Source of the DNA: Floridanema evergladense | GTDB taxonomy: Bacteria; Cyanobacteriota; Cyanobacteriia; Cyanobacteriales; Aerosakkonemataceae | Strand: one strand, 5' to 3' | Length of the DNA: 64,000 bases | Assembly (NCBI RefSeq): GCF_041929205.1 | Contig: NZ_JBHFNT010000218.1 | Shown here: one piece after another, positions 36,926-44,798 of the stretch | How positions within the stretch are numbered: position 1 is the stretch's first letter | How the letters are laid out: every line of letters starts with the position of its first letter | The notes under the pieces: generated by a model | The model's input: only the letters and a program-made list of their open reading frames with translations | Databases searched by the model: none | What the model was told of the DNA's origin: nothing | Made by a program: the position numbers and the translations under genes

Positions 36926-38629
36926 TCAACTGCGTTGCCAGACTTTGATGGTTTTGTCTTGGCTGGCGCTAACGAGGGTTTTTCCGTCGGGGGTGAAGGC
37001 GACGGCATTTACGGGGAGGGTGTGACTTGTGAAGATGCTCAGGAGTTTTCCCGAAGTGAGATGCCAGAGGCGGAGGGTATTGTCTTCGCTGCCGCTGGCG
37101 ATGATTTCTTCGTGGGGATGGAGGGCGATCGCATAAATCGCACCAGTATCCTCTTTAATAGTGTGAATTAGTTTCCCAGTTTTCCAGTGCCAAAATTTGA
37201 TCGTGCCATCGCGACTGCTGCTAATTAAAGTTTGATTATCTGGGCAAAAAATTAATCCGGTGACAATGTGAGAATGGGCTGTTAAAGTTTGTAGTAATTT
37301 AGCAGCAGGAGATTCCGATCCGGTTTCATCTTGCAAATACCAAATTTTAATTTTCCGGTAACTACCACTGGCAAGAAAAAGTCCATCTTGACTAAAGGTA
37401 AGGGAATGAGGAACGCCATCGCCCCAAGAAATAATCCCTGATGCTTCTCGCTGGCGACGGTTCCATAAATGGATTTTGCGATCGTCTCCACCACTAGCCA
37501 AAATTTGTCCGTTGGCACTAAAACTTAAACAGCGCACTATACCGTTATGTTGTTCCAAAATATCAATTAAATCTTGAGCACCGGGATGCCAAATTTTTAA
37601 ATTTGTGTCTGTGCCACCGCTAAACAAAGTCCGATCGTCGGGACTAAATACTATAGCGTTAATTTCATCTATTTCCCAACTTTTAACCCAAGGATATTCT
37701 GAAAGAGTGCTGATTAATTGTCCAGTTGTCAAATCCCAAATACGAATTTCTCCGCGACTGCCACTAGCTAAAATTTGCCCGGTTGAATTGATAGCTAAAC
37801 TATTAATTCCGTTATGGTGTCCTGTCAGAGTGTAAGCAGATTTCCAACCCTCTATTTCTTGAGATAAAGAATGAGTAAAAGATAAGTTTTGCCGCTCTTC
37901 TGCAATGAAGACTAGCTCTGTATTAAGTGTATTTGCTTGTAGAAAAGATGCCAAATAACAACCTATTCCTCCAAGGTAGAGTAGATCGGTTAATTTTAGG
38001 TATGTTTTTGGCCCAGTAAAGGTAATTTGATTAGTGGGAATAAAACCTGTGAAAATAGCTGAAATTTCTCCAGTTATGGGACTGTCGGGCAAGCCCAGTA
38101 AACACATAAATAATAAAATTTGGTGATTTTTCAGGTCATCTGTGGTGACACACCAGCGAACTTTATCTTTTTTGAGGCTGGTAAAACTTTGGCGATCGCA
38201 AACATGAACCTGAATTTTTACTCTAGGTACATCAGTTAAGATATACGTAAATTTACTTTCGTTACTTAAATTTCCTTCCGCATCTAATTCTATACTGGCA
38301 ATGGAGTCAATTTCCAGTTTTTTAATTTGATTTCCCAAGCAGTAGTTAAGACTCGCATCAACCAAATGTTCCCGCATTAAATATTCATAAACTTCTTGCT
38401 GCCAAAAGTCATAACTATTTGAGATTTCAGGCGGAATTTTCGCTAATCTTTCAGCTTGATGCTGGCAAAACTCTTTGATTTCAGCAAGCTGTTCTTCGCT
38501 AATAGTAACAATTTCACTATGACAACCACGAAGTTTTGTTTCCAGCAGGGAATGCGCCATAGTTTTTTGCTTTTTTAGGCGAAGAATAAAGTCATTTTGA
38601 AGAAACTGTAGCGGTGTTGTCCAGTCCAT
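36926..38629 (-). CDS. WD40-repeat protein
   Basis: 567 residues. Residues 1-255 are an unrecognised, partly helical domain; from about 260 there are seven WD repeats (e.g. LTGHHNGINSLAINSTG, ASGSRGEIRIWDL, LVSASQDKTIKVW), enough for one beta-propeller, so a protein-binding scaffold is likely. Its ATG lies five bases past the stop of the bestrophin-like gene, pointing to an operon. Confidence 0.9.
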   Translation of the reverse strand: MDWTTPLQFLQNDFILRLKKQKTMAHSLLETKLRGCHSEIVTISEEQLAEIKEFCQHQAERLAKIPPEISNSYDFWQQEVYEYLMREHLVDASLNYCLGNQIKKLEIDSIASIELDAEGNLSNESKFTYILTDVPRVKIQVHVCDRQSFTSLKKDKVRWCVTTDDLKNHQILLFMCLLGLPDSPITGEISAIFTGFIPTNQITFTGPKTYLKLTDLLYLGGIGCYLASFLQANTLNTELVFIAEERQNLSFTHSLSQEIEGWKSAYTLTGHHNGINSLAINSTGQILASGSRGEIRIWDLTTGQLISTLSEYPWVKSWEIDEINAIVFSPDDRTLFSGGTDTNLKIWHPGAQDLIDILEQHNGIVRCLSFSANGQILASGGDDRKIHLWNRRQREASGIISWGDGVPHSLTFSQDGLFLASGSYRKIKIWYLQDETGSESPAAKLLQTLTAHSHIVTGLIFCPDNQTLISSSRDGTIKFWHWKTGKLIHTIKEDTGAIYAIALHPHEEIIASGSEDNTLRLWHLTSGKLLSIFTSHTLPVNAVAFTPDGKTLVSASQDKTIKVWQRS

Positions 38630-38634
38630 TTTTT

Positions 38635-39597
38635 CTACTGTAAGTTAGCAGCATCTCCTAAGCTTCTACCTGTCATAGTTTGGGAAGAAAAACTTTTAGT
38701 ATTTGGTAAATTTCTGACACTAGGAGCTAAACTAATTAAATCTTCGATGTTGCGACGCATATTGGCACAAATTGTATCTAATGGTAAATCGTTGGCATCA
38801 TAACCAAAAGGATTTTCAATTTCTAATCCAATTTCTTCAATTCCTAATAAGGTAAAGCTAATTATTATTACCACCAATCCTGTAAACCAACCAAAATTAG
38901 CAACCATTTGCCAGGGCAATGATAGGCAATAAATTAGTAAAAGTTGCTTTAAATGTATAGCATAAGCTAAGGGGATAGGTGTTTTCAAAATGCGTTCGCA
39001 ACCTCCTAAACAATCTACTAATTCATTAATTAATGTTTGCAATGCTATTAATTGATAGGTATTTAAACAATTACGCTCGTACTGGTATTGTAAATAATCG
39101 GAAATCCAAAAAGCAACTTCTAAGGGAGGATTATTCATTCCTTTAAGTTTACGGCACTGCTCTGGGTTTACTAATCCATCTAATTGTTGATTTATGGGTT
39201 CAGAACGTAAGTGTAATTTAGTGGCGATCGCAAAAGCAACCAATAACCTTAATGCAGCGATTTTTCCATTTCTGTCCTGTGGTTCTTTTTCTTCAACAGC
39301 AACCCAAATTTGCCGAGCTAAATTACGAGTAGTATTAGTAATTACTCCCCAGATTTTGCGTCCCTCCCAAAATCTTTCATAAGCTGTATTAGTCCGAAAA
39401 ACTAACAGTAAACCTAAGACAATATTGGGAATAAAACTACCCAAAAAAGGTAAAGATACAGCTAATCCGTAATAGTGCATTGCCGAAACTATTACACCTA
39501 CTACACCACAAAATATGGCACGGGGTAAAACAGCCGGAAGAACGGAACCTCGCAACTGTACGGCTGATTTGTACCATTGTAATTTGTCTTTTGACAT
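38635..39597 (-). CDS. Bestrophin-family chloride channel-like protein
   Basis: 320 residues with about four membrane segments. Features of the bacterial bestrophin (UPF0187) family: LPFLGSFIPNIVLGLLLVFRTNTAYERFWEGRKIWG and the late IEEIGLEIENPFGYDANDLPLD. In plants and algae relatives are thylakoid voltage-dependent anion channels that help adjust proton-motive force. Probable operon with the WD40 gene. Confidence 0.88.
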   Translation of the reverse strand: MSKDKLQWYKSAVQLRGSVLPAVLPRAIFCGVVGVIVSAMHYYGLAVSLPFLGSFIPNIVLGLLLVFRTNTAYERFWEGRKIWGVITNTTRNLARQIWVAVEEKEPQDRNGKIAALRLLVAFAIATKLHLRSEPINQQLDGLVNPEQCRKLKGMNNPPLEVAFWISDYLQYQYERNCLNTYQLIALQTLINELVDCLGGCERILKTPIPLAYAIHLKQLLLIYCLSLPWQMVANFGWFTGLVVIIISFTLLGIEEIGLEIENPFGYDANDLPLDTICANMRRNIEDLISLAPSVRNLPNTKSFSSQTMTGRSLGDAANLQ

Positions 39598-39661
39598 CCG
39601 ATTTCGATCGACAAACTATTTTGAACTTTCTACAAATGATAATACTCTGACTCTCTGATTT

Positions 39662-39713
39662 TAGGGACTGGGATACGGGCGATTCATGAATCGCCCCTAC
39701 GACTAGGGACTGG
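39662..39713. repeat. Palindrome flanked by 10-bp direct repeats
   Basis: A perfect 20-bp palindrome, 39677-39696 (GGGCGATTCA/TGAATCGCCC), lies between two copies of TAGGGACTGG (39662-39671 and 39704-39713). It looks like a small dispersed palindromic repeat insertion. It lies in a 661-bp gap (39598-40258) that otherwise holds only a doubtful small ORF. Confidence 0.6.
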
Positions 39714-39888
39714 AATTCCTTATGGCGTAAAGGTTTACACTCCCGAATTATTTGTTTCTCATTTTTGTCACATAAACGTCACAGAATTTTCATAAAAAAA
39801 TATTGCAATTTCTTGATTTAGTTGCTAAGGTGTGCTTATGCCCGGATTTGGCAGATACTCGTACTTTAGGAGATGTACTACCCATGCT

Positions 39889-40008
39889 CTACATTGTGAG
39901 TGATTCCAGAATTGCCTGAAGATGTTTTTCTGACGGCTCCACGTTTACTGTTTCACTAGGCGGAGGAGAGACATCTTTGTTGTTAGTTGAACTATATCTA
40001 TGACTCAT
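39889..40008 (-). CDS. Possible 39-residue protein
   Basis: ATG-initiated frame with acidic, Ser/Pro-rich sequence (KDVSPPPSETVNVEPSEKH) ending in a short helix (LQAILESLTM). The composition is protein-like, but there is no clear Shine-Dalgarno, and I recognise no family. It lies upstream of the bestrophin gene on the same strand. Confidence 0.3.
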   Translation of the reverse strand: MSHRYSSTNNKDVSPPPSETVNVEPSEKHLQAILESLTM

Positions 40009-40258
40009 AATTTTGGTACTTGACTCGGTTACTTTGGGTAGTTTTTATCAACTTTAAACTTCTCTGTTTCCAACTCTAAGACAGATTTCAGATTAAATTT
40101 ACGGAAAAGAGGTTCCCTGCAATGTTTTTGAGAAATGTCTTGAGTTCCTAACGTCAAATACGAGTGAATTTTGTCTCATTACTTACCGAGATCCTGTTAG
40201 TAAAATTTCTCAACTCGGTAAACAAAAGTATTGTGAGACTCCTACTCTGGAGGTTTTT

Positions 40259-41080
40259 ATGAACATTCAAGGAAAGACAGCTCTAGTTACTGGAGCTTCT
40301 CGTGGAATTGGTCGTGCGATCGCTCTGGAATTAGCGGAAAATGGAATAAAACGCTTGTTATTAGTAGCCAGAGATCGCCAACGTTTAGCAGAAGTTGCAA
40401 CAGAAATTGAGCTTTTAGGGGTAGAAGTTTTTACCCTACCTTTGGATTTGTTGCAGTTAGTAAAAGTCAATATTGTCATAGCTCAAGCTTGGCGAGATTA
40501 TGGCCCAATTCATCTTTTAATTAACTGCGCTGGAGTCGCGCATCAATCACCTTTCTTAAAATCTCCTTTGCCAAATGTTCAGCAAGAAATCGCGATTAAT
40601 TTGATAGGAATGTATGCCATGACGCGGATAGTTGCGCGACGGATGGCGGCGCAAAAAGAAGGAACAATTGTCAATGTTTCTAGCTTAATGGGTAAAATTG
40701 CTGCACCCACAATGGCAACTTATTCAGCTACCAAGTTTGCCATTTTAGGATTTACTCAAGCTTTGCGAGGCGAGTTAGCACCTTACAATATTCGAGTTGT
40801 AGCTTTGCTACCTTCTTTAACAGATACCGACATGGTAAAGGAATTGCAATGGTTTAAATGGGTACAGCCAACAACTACCCAAAAAGTTGCTCGATCGCTA
40901 ATAGTTGGATTGCAAAAAGAACGGTCAGAAATTTTAATTGGATGGCAAAGTCATTTAGCAGTTTTGTGCCAAAAAATAGCCCCTTGGCTGTTAGATAGAG
41001 TTTTACTGATGGCTGCACCTTTACCTGAAAATAAACCGAAACGATACCGACGATTGCGAGAGGTAAGAATCTCTGGTTAA
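40259..41080 (+). CDS. Short-chain dehydrogenase/reductase
   Basis: 273 residues, classical SDR: TGASRGIG cofactor motif (11-18), NCAGV, catalytic Ser in VSSLMG, and Y155-SAT-K159. No recognisable substrate-specific domain; the C-terminal basic tail is typical of small cyanobacterial SDRs. GGAGG precedes the ATG by 7 bases. Confidence 0.88.
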   Translation: MNIQGKTALVTGASRGIGRAIALELAENGIKRLLLVARDRQRLAEVATEIELLGVEVFTLPLDLLQLVKVNIVIAQAWRDYGPIHLLINCAGVAHQSPFLKSPLPNVQQEIAINLIGMYAMTRIVARRMAAQKEGTIVNVSSLMGKIAAPTMATYSATKFAILGFTQALRGELAPYNIRVVALLPSLTDTDMVKELQWFKWVQPTTTQKVARSLIVGLQKERSEILIGWQSHLAVLCQKIAPWLLDRVLLMAAPLPENKPKRYRRLREVRISG

Positions 41081-41092
41081 TTAAGTAAATTA

Positions 41093-41123
41093 GCGATCGC
41101 TTTTCTTAGAGAAAGGCGATCGC
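41093..41123. terminator. HIP1-paired hairpin after the SDR gene
   Basis: Two GCGATCGC octamers (41093-41100 and 41116-41123) sit in a hairpin extended by TTTC/GAAA. It may act as a terminator between the SDR gene and the convergent 116-residue ORF. Confidence 0.45.
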
Positions 41124-41162
41124 GAAAATTTTAACTGGTTTTTATTATCACAAAACAAACTT

Positions 41163-41513
41163 TTAATTTTTTGATGCTATGTATTTAGTAGTTAACCACA
41201 TTTCAAAATCTTCAGAAGCAGCAATTGTTTCTAACTTCTTCAGCCGTCTTTCAATTTCTTCTACTTGCTCTTCTTCTAAAGATTCTGACGATTCTTGCTC
41301 GGAAATCCAAACAAAGGCTGTCCCTGCTGCTGCGCTAGAAGCAAGTATAACTGGTACAGTAATATTACTTTTTGCAGGTGAAAAAATCATCCAAAAAGCA
41401 AACATTCCCGTAGCAAAAGACCAAATTCTGGTAGTAGCCGCAACTCGGATATCAGTAGTTTTCTCGTTCTTTCTTGGTTCTGATTCCTCTGGGTAATACA
41501 TAAATATTGGCAT
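41163..41513 (-). CDS. Small membrane protein, unknown
   Basis: 116 residues with two hydrophobic segments (about 30-46 and 50-68: TRIWSFATGMFAFWMIF and ITVPVILASSAAAGTAFVW), followed by an acidic coiled-coil-like segment (SSESLEEEQVEEIERRLKKL). No family recognised. Confidence 0.6.
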   Translation of the reverse strand: MPIFMYYPEESEPRKNEKTTDIRVAATTRIWSFATGMFAFWMIFSPAKSNITVPVILASSAAAGTAFVWISEQESSESLEEEQVEEIERRLKKLETIAASEDFEMWLTTKYIASKN

Positions 41514-41666
41514 TCCTAAGTCCCTTTACTAAATAAGTTGCCACATTTTGTCAAGATAATGCCTCCTACCAAGGGTTTGTGTCAAATGGATTAAGTAAAT
41601 TTACATATAACTTGCGGAATATAGGTAAAAGTAAGGTTGTTAGAGGCGATCGTACTCCCTCAAATC

Positions 41667-42479
41667 CTACATTTCAATTCCCAACTCTCGCAAACGTTGA
41701 GCTAAAATTTCCGCTCGACGTTCCGCTGCTTCTGCTCTTTGTTGAGCTTCTGCGGCGCATTTTTCCGCTGCTTCTGCACGCTGCTTTTCCCGTTCTGCAT
41801 CCGTCAAAATCAAATTTCCCTGTTCATCATACCAACGCAACCACAAACGATTAATTCCTTGATATTCACCTTGCCACAATCCTAAACCCAATTCCAAGGG
41901 AGGCATCCAAACTTTTGATTCTGTTAAATTTAACTCTTGATAACGACCAGAAACTAAACTAAATACTCTTAATGTATCAGTGTAGCGATCGAACACCACA
42001 TAATAAGGAACGCGCAAAATTCGTTCATAAACTTCCCACTTAGTAGGAGGTTGATTAACACTACTACTTGTCTCTCCCAAATCTTCTTTTTCCGTACCAG
42101 GAGACAGCAATTCGACTACTACAAAAGGACTAATTCCCTCTTGCCAAATTACATAACTCAGGCGTAAATCTCCCCCATCATAAAGTCTCGGAACTCCTAC
42201 AACTCCAAACCAATCTGGTCGTTTATACCAGTTTTGATGACGGACATCGTAATAGAGATTCATGTCACTTCCGCAAAACAATTGTTCGGGAAAAAACTGG
42301 CGGGGACGAAAAGTAAAACTCAAAAGCTGGGGTTGCAAATCATGAAATTCATCAGGCAAACCTGGTTCCTCTGGGTTTTCGCTGGGTAAATCATACATTG
42401 TCGGCAAAGTTTCTCTGGGAGAAAGAGGCGGGTCGTTTTGTACAACAGGATATTTGAATGGAAACATGGGAATACTCAT
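41667..42479 (-). CDS. Uma2-family (DUF820) restriction-endonuclease-fold protein
   Basis: 270 residues. Core features of the very abundant cyanobacterial Uma2 family: DMNLYYDVRHQNWYKRPDWFGVVGV, then FVVVELLSPGTEKED, giving a PD-(D/E)xK-like fold, and a C-terminal coiled coil of AEAAERRAE repeats. Nuclease activity is inferred from the fold; the biological role of these proteins is unsettled. Confidence 0.88.
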   Translation of the reverse strand: MSIPMFPFKYPVVQNDPPLSPRETLPTMYDLPSENPEEPGLPDEFHDLQPQLLSFTFRPRQFFPEQLFCGSDMNLYYDVRHQNWYKRPDWFGVVGVPRLYDGGDLRLSYVIWQEGISPFVVVELLSPGTEKEDLGETSSSVNQPPTKWEVYERILRVPYYVVFDRYTDTLRVFSLVSGRYQELNLTESKVWMPPLELGLGLWQGEYQGINRLWLRWYDEQGNLILTDAEREKQRAEAAEKCAAEAQQRAEAAERRAEILAQRLRELGIEM

Positions 42480-42502
42480 TTGCTAACGTCTAATTTAGTT
42501 GC

Positions 42503-42894
42503 TTAAATATCTAATTTTTTGAGTTTAATTCTTTTGGGATCAATGATTTTTTGGCCTATAGCAAATGTGATTGCCAAGAACATTTTATCCCCCGATCCAA
42601 TAACGAAAGTTACTTCACCCTTTCCAAATGTTGGATGTATTAACCAATCACCCGCTTTCCAATTTGACGAATTTTGTACTTTTTTATTATTTTTCTCTGT
42701 CTTATATATAAAATCTCTAATTAAGTCAGATTTCCACCTAGATTTTTTTCTATATTTTGTACTTGAAGTTTCAATAATTCTATCGCCTCGTGCAATGAAT
42801 CCCGAACTTGTTCAGGAACTGACTTAATATTTTTGTCCATTTCATCCATTTCTTTTATACGCTGTCTAATCTGTTCATCAAACGAATTATACAT
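42503..42894 (-). pseudogene. Frameshifted small gene with UvrD-tail-like domain
   Basis: ATG 42894 with AGAGGA eight bases upstream opens a 57-residue frame that stops at 42721. In the -1 frame, coding-like sequence continues to a stop at 42503 (NWKAGDWLIHPTFGKGEV, FAIGQKIIDPKRI), resembling the Tudor-like C-terminal domain of UvrD/PcrA helicases. The frames join smoothly in an A7 run (T7 at 42743-42749 on the plus strand): one extra A would give a continuous protein of about 130 residues. Either a recent frameshift, a sequencing error in the homopolymer, or transcript slippage. Confidence 0.6.
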
Positions 42895-42934
42895 AATAAA
42901 ATTTCCTCTTGGCTAGTTTATATTCAAAATATTA

Positions 42935-43627
42935 CTACAAATCATCAGGATCGACACCCAATTCTCGCAACTTCGCCGCCAATCTGTCTGCTTTTTGTTC
43001 TGCTAACTCTTTTTGTCGCCGTTCATCTTCTCCTTCTGTTAAAACCAATTGTTCATCATTAGTAAAAAACCGCAACTTTCCTTGGTAAATTCCTAAATAT
43101 AGCTCTAATTGTTGACTCCACAACCAGCCTTTTTCATTAGCAATTAACTCTTGATATTGACCATCCAGCAAATGAAATCCAGCTAACTCTAAAGTTTCTG
43201 GATCGAATAGAAAATAGTCTGGTGTGCGAAAAATATCTTGATAAATCTGTTTCTTCAAACCTCGATCGATCGCTGCGGTACTTTGTGAAAGAAGCTCAAC
43301 TATCAAATTCGGATATCTGCCATTTTCTCCCCAAACTACCCAACTTTTGCGGGGGCGGCGTTCAGTTCCCAACACCACAAAAAAATCTGGCCCACGAAAA
43401 TCTTGTGTTTTTATTTGCTCTGGACTGTAATAAATTGTTAGATTGCCACTAACATAAAAGTCGGTACGATCGCGCCACCACCAGTTAAGGCAGTTAATCA
43501 ACAAGTCCATTTGTTCTCTGTGGCGATCGCTTTCCAGGGGTGGTTCTTCACTCCATAAATCTGTAGGTGGAACGACAATCTCTTCTGCTACATTTTCCAA
43601 TGAATCGATATCTTTGGCAAGAGACAT
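42935..43627 (-). CDS. Uma2-family (DUF820) restriction-endonuclease-fold protein
   Basis: 230 residues from ATG 43627, with GGAGGT nine bases upstream; the open frame to 43648 includes that site. Core features: FRGPDFFVVLG, then NLIVELLSQSTAAIDRG, and a Lys/Arg/Glu-rich C-terminal helix. Paralogue of 41667-42479 in a different subfamily. It is the last protein gene before the tRNA array. Confidence 0.88.
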   Translation of the reverse strand: MSLAKDIDSLENVAEEIVVPPTDLWSEEPPLESDRHREQMDLLINCLNWWWRDRTDFYVSGNLTIYYSPEQIKTQDFRGPDFFVVLGTERRPRKSWVVWGENGRYPNLIVELLSQSTAAIDRGLKKQIYQDIFRTPDYFLFDPETLELAGFHLLDGQYQELIANEKGWLWSQQLELYLGIYQGKLRFFTNDEQLVLTEGEDERRQKELAEQKADRLAAKLRELGVDPDDL

Positions 43628-43731
43628 AGCGATCGCACCTCCACACAAAAAATGCTTTCTCTTAGTTTAGCTTGAACTATCAACAGCTAACACTTTAACT
43701 TAATGTTTAGATGGAACATAACACAGGGAAA

Positions 43732-43804
43732 TCCACCGGGAAGGTACTGCCCCTTCTAAGACACAGTTATCGGCTGTGCGCGTCACTATTTCCGCCTCCG
43801 GTGG
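43732..43804 (-). tRNA. tRNA-Ile (GAU), divergent
   Basis: Acceptor CCACCGG/CCGGTGG is perfect; anticodon stem CACAG/CTGTG with loop CCGATAA gives GAU; discriminator A; T stem GAAGG/CCTTC. Two core positions deviate: C33 instead of U33, and T loop GGCAGTA instead of TTCRANY; the D stem has only three pairs. It completes the array's set of 20 amino acids, but charging is uncertain. Confidence 0.65.
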
Positions 43805-43808
43805 GTAA

Positions 43809-43891
43809 AGGAAGATGGAGGAATCGAACCCCCAGGTGTTATCCTGCCCTGCTTTTCAAGAGCAGTTGCCGTCCATTCAGCGGCATCTTCC
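43809..43891 (-). tRNA. tRNA-Ser (UGA)
   Basis: Acceptor GGAAGAT/ATCTTCC, anticodon loop CTTGAAA, 15-base variable arm as expected for Ser, T loop TTCGATT. The discriminator reads U rather than the usual G. Confidence 0.85.
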
Positions 43892-43900
43892 CTAAATTGG

Positions 43901-43974
43901 GGTGTCTGGGGGAACTCGAATCCCCTATTACTGATGCCACAAATCAGCGCCGCGACCACTTTGGCTTCAGACAC
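43901..43974 (-). tRNA. tRNA-His (GUG)
   Basis: Acceptor GTGTCTG/CAGACAC, anticodon loop TTGTGGC, discriminator C as His identity requires. G-1 is not encoded and would need to be added enzymatically. Confidence 0.88.
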
Positions 43975-43976
43975 AG

Positions 43977-44049
43977 TGGATCTGGTGGGGGTCGAACCCA
44001 CAACCTCTTCTGTGCAAGAGAAGCGTTCTCCCATTGGAACTACAGACCC
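43977..44049 (-). tRNA. tRNA-Ala (UGC)
   Basis: Acceptor GGGTCTG/CAGATCC contains the G3:U70 pair that defines alanine identity; anticodon loop CTTGCAC; discriminator A. So the alanine identity element is kept despite sequence drift elsewhere. Last gene before the rRNA-like RNA, reading downstream. Confidence 0.9.
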
Positions 44050-44134
44050 ATTTTGCAATGTGCAAATCGCATCAGATAAAAAGCGTACAAGTTGCTAGAG
44101 CATTTGCGTTTTCTCAGTTACTAGAGGAACTCCG

Positions 44135-44190
44135 CCGATGAGTTATTACACACTCTTTAAAGGATGGCTACCTTCAAGCCCACCTATCGG
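44135..44190 (-). ncRNA. GTPase-associated-centre-like domain (23S H42-H44 mimic)
   Basis: The core GTAGCCATCCTTTAAAGAG continuing as TGTGTAATAACTC differs from the bacterial 23S sequence (GCAGCCATCCTTTAAAGAG, TGCGTAATAGCTC) at three positions. The wobble pair in the GAGU/GCUC stem becomes a Watson-Crick pair (GAGT/ACTC). The hairpin GGCT/AGCC keeps a 7-base loop, and the outer helix is kept with changed sequence (CCGAT 44190-44186 side with ATCGG 44139-44135 side). This is the binding site of ribosomal protein L11, EF-G and thiostrepton in the ribosome. Confidence 0.75.
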
Positions 44191-44240
44191 GTTCTTCGCA
44201 CTCCCCGTTCTCAAACGCCCACTGCATTTTTGAGCAGCGT

Positions 44241-44264
44241 TACTTTTCCTCTCGTACTAAAGTA
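44241..44264 (-). ncRNA. Sarcin-ricin-loop-like hairpin
   Basis: AGTACGAGAGGA, the universal core of the 23S sarcin-ricin loop, is present exactly (44258-44247) and is closed by TACTTT/AAAGTA, a perfect 6-bp stem unlike the rRNA stem sequence. In ribosomes this loop contacts EF-Tu and EF-G and is the target of ribotoxins and some VapC RNases. Confidence 0.75.
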
Positions 44265-44382
44265 TGTAGGCTCTTAGACGTTGGGGTACGCCATTGGATG
44301 CGATGCGAAATGCTCGCCATTTCCCAGAAAAATATCAACAACTGAATTTAACACACCTCCTTTAAGTTATCAAAACACTCAA

Positions 44383-44455
44383 CGGGAATGGTAGGACTTG
44401 AACCTACACCAATCGATTTAGAAGATCGATGCCCCATCCTTTAGGCGACATTCCC
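44383..44455 (-). tRNA. tRNA-Arg (UCU)
   Basis: Acceptor GGGAATG/CATTCCC, anticodon stem TCGAT/ATCGA with loop CTTCTAA, T loop TTCAAGT, discriminator G. Confidence 0.9.
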
Positions 44456-44468
44456 TTGATAAATTTGG

Positions 44469-44540
44469 TAGTCCTGGTAGGAATCGAACCTACGACCACT
44501 TGCTTGTAAGGCAAATGCTCTGCCATTGAGCTACAGGACT
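44469..44540 (-). tRNA. tRNA-Val (UAC)
   Basis: Acceptor AGTCCTG/CAGGACT, anticodon loop CTTACAA, T loop TTCGATT, discriminator A. Regular cloverleaf. Confidence 0.9.
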
Positions 44541-44548
44541 GAGAACAG

Positions 44549-44622
44549 CGAGAGTAGTAGGACTCGAACCTACAACCGTCAGGGTCGAAACCTGAAACTC
44601 TGTCCAATTGAGCTATACTCTC
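44549..44622 (-). tRNA. tRNA-Arg (UCG)
   Basis: Acceptor GAGAGTA/TACTCTC, anticodon stem TCAGG/CCTGA with loop TTTCGAC, T loop TTCGAGT, discriminator G. Confidence 0.88.
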
Positions 44623-44634
44623 AGAAAGTTCTCA

Positions 44635-44706
44635 AGCGAGTGATGGGACTCGAACCCATGCGTTGAGTGTGGCGCACTCAGATGCTTGCCGCTACATCAC
44701 ACCCGC
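44635..44706 (-). tRNA. tRNA-Gly (GCC), C33 variant
   Basis: Acceptor GCGGGTG/CACTCGC with one G.U pair; stem TGAGT/ACTCA; loop GCGCCAC gives GCC but has C33 in place of the almost invariant U33, and G32-C38 could pair and tighten the loop. Discriminator U fits Gly. Confidence 0.8.
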
Positions 44707-44715
44707 GTTTTTTCA

Positions 44716-44786
44716 AGCGGATAACGAGGTTCAAACTCGTGCCTGAAGCTTGGAAGGCTTAAATGCTTTCACTACACCATATCCGC
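44716..44786 (-). tRNA. tRNA-Gly (UCC)
   Basis: Acceptor GCGGATA/TATCCGC, loop CTTCCAA, T loop TTTGAAC (U55 kept, U54 kept), discriminator U as expected for Gly. Confidence 0.87.
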
Positions 44787-44798
44787 ATATTTAAAACC

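Larger units (their letters stand above)
44066..44363 (-). ncRNA. Putative structured RNA mimicking 23S factor-binding elements
   Basis: ORF-free segment between tRNA-Arg(UCU) and tRNA-Ala. Reading the minus strand 5' to 3': AAAGGAGGTG (44363-44354), complementary to the 16S 3' tail; a local hairpin GAAATG/CATTTC; the 5' side of an 8-bp helix, ATCGCATC (44304-44297); a sarcin-ricin-like hairpin (44264-44241); two small stems (AACGCTGC with GCAGTGGGCGTT, CGGG with CCCG); a GTPase-centre-like domain (44190-44135); and GATGCGAT (44073-44066), the 3' side of the 8-bp helix. It would be co-transcribed with the tRNAs and released by tRNA processing. Resemblance and helices are seen directly; function is inference. 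Confidence 0.65.

Noticed and set aside
42519..42827. Plus-strand frame of 102 codons
   Set aside because: It is the antisense of the frameshifted minus-strand gene, which has the better ribosome-binding site and family-like sequence.
44066..44363. Piece of a broken ribosomal RNA operon
   Set aside because: Sarcin-ricin and GTPase-centre elements are adjacent and in reversed order compared with 23S, have changed but complementary helices, and no other rRNA sequence is present.
44354..44363. Ordinary ribosome-binding site
   Set aside because: No start codon at a workable distance; the only short frame begins one base away.
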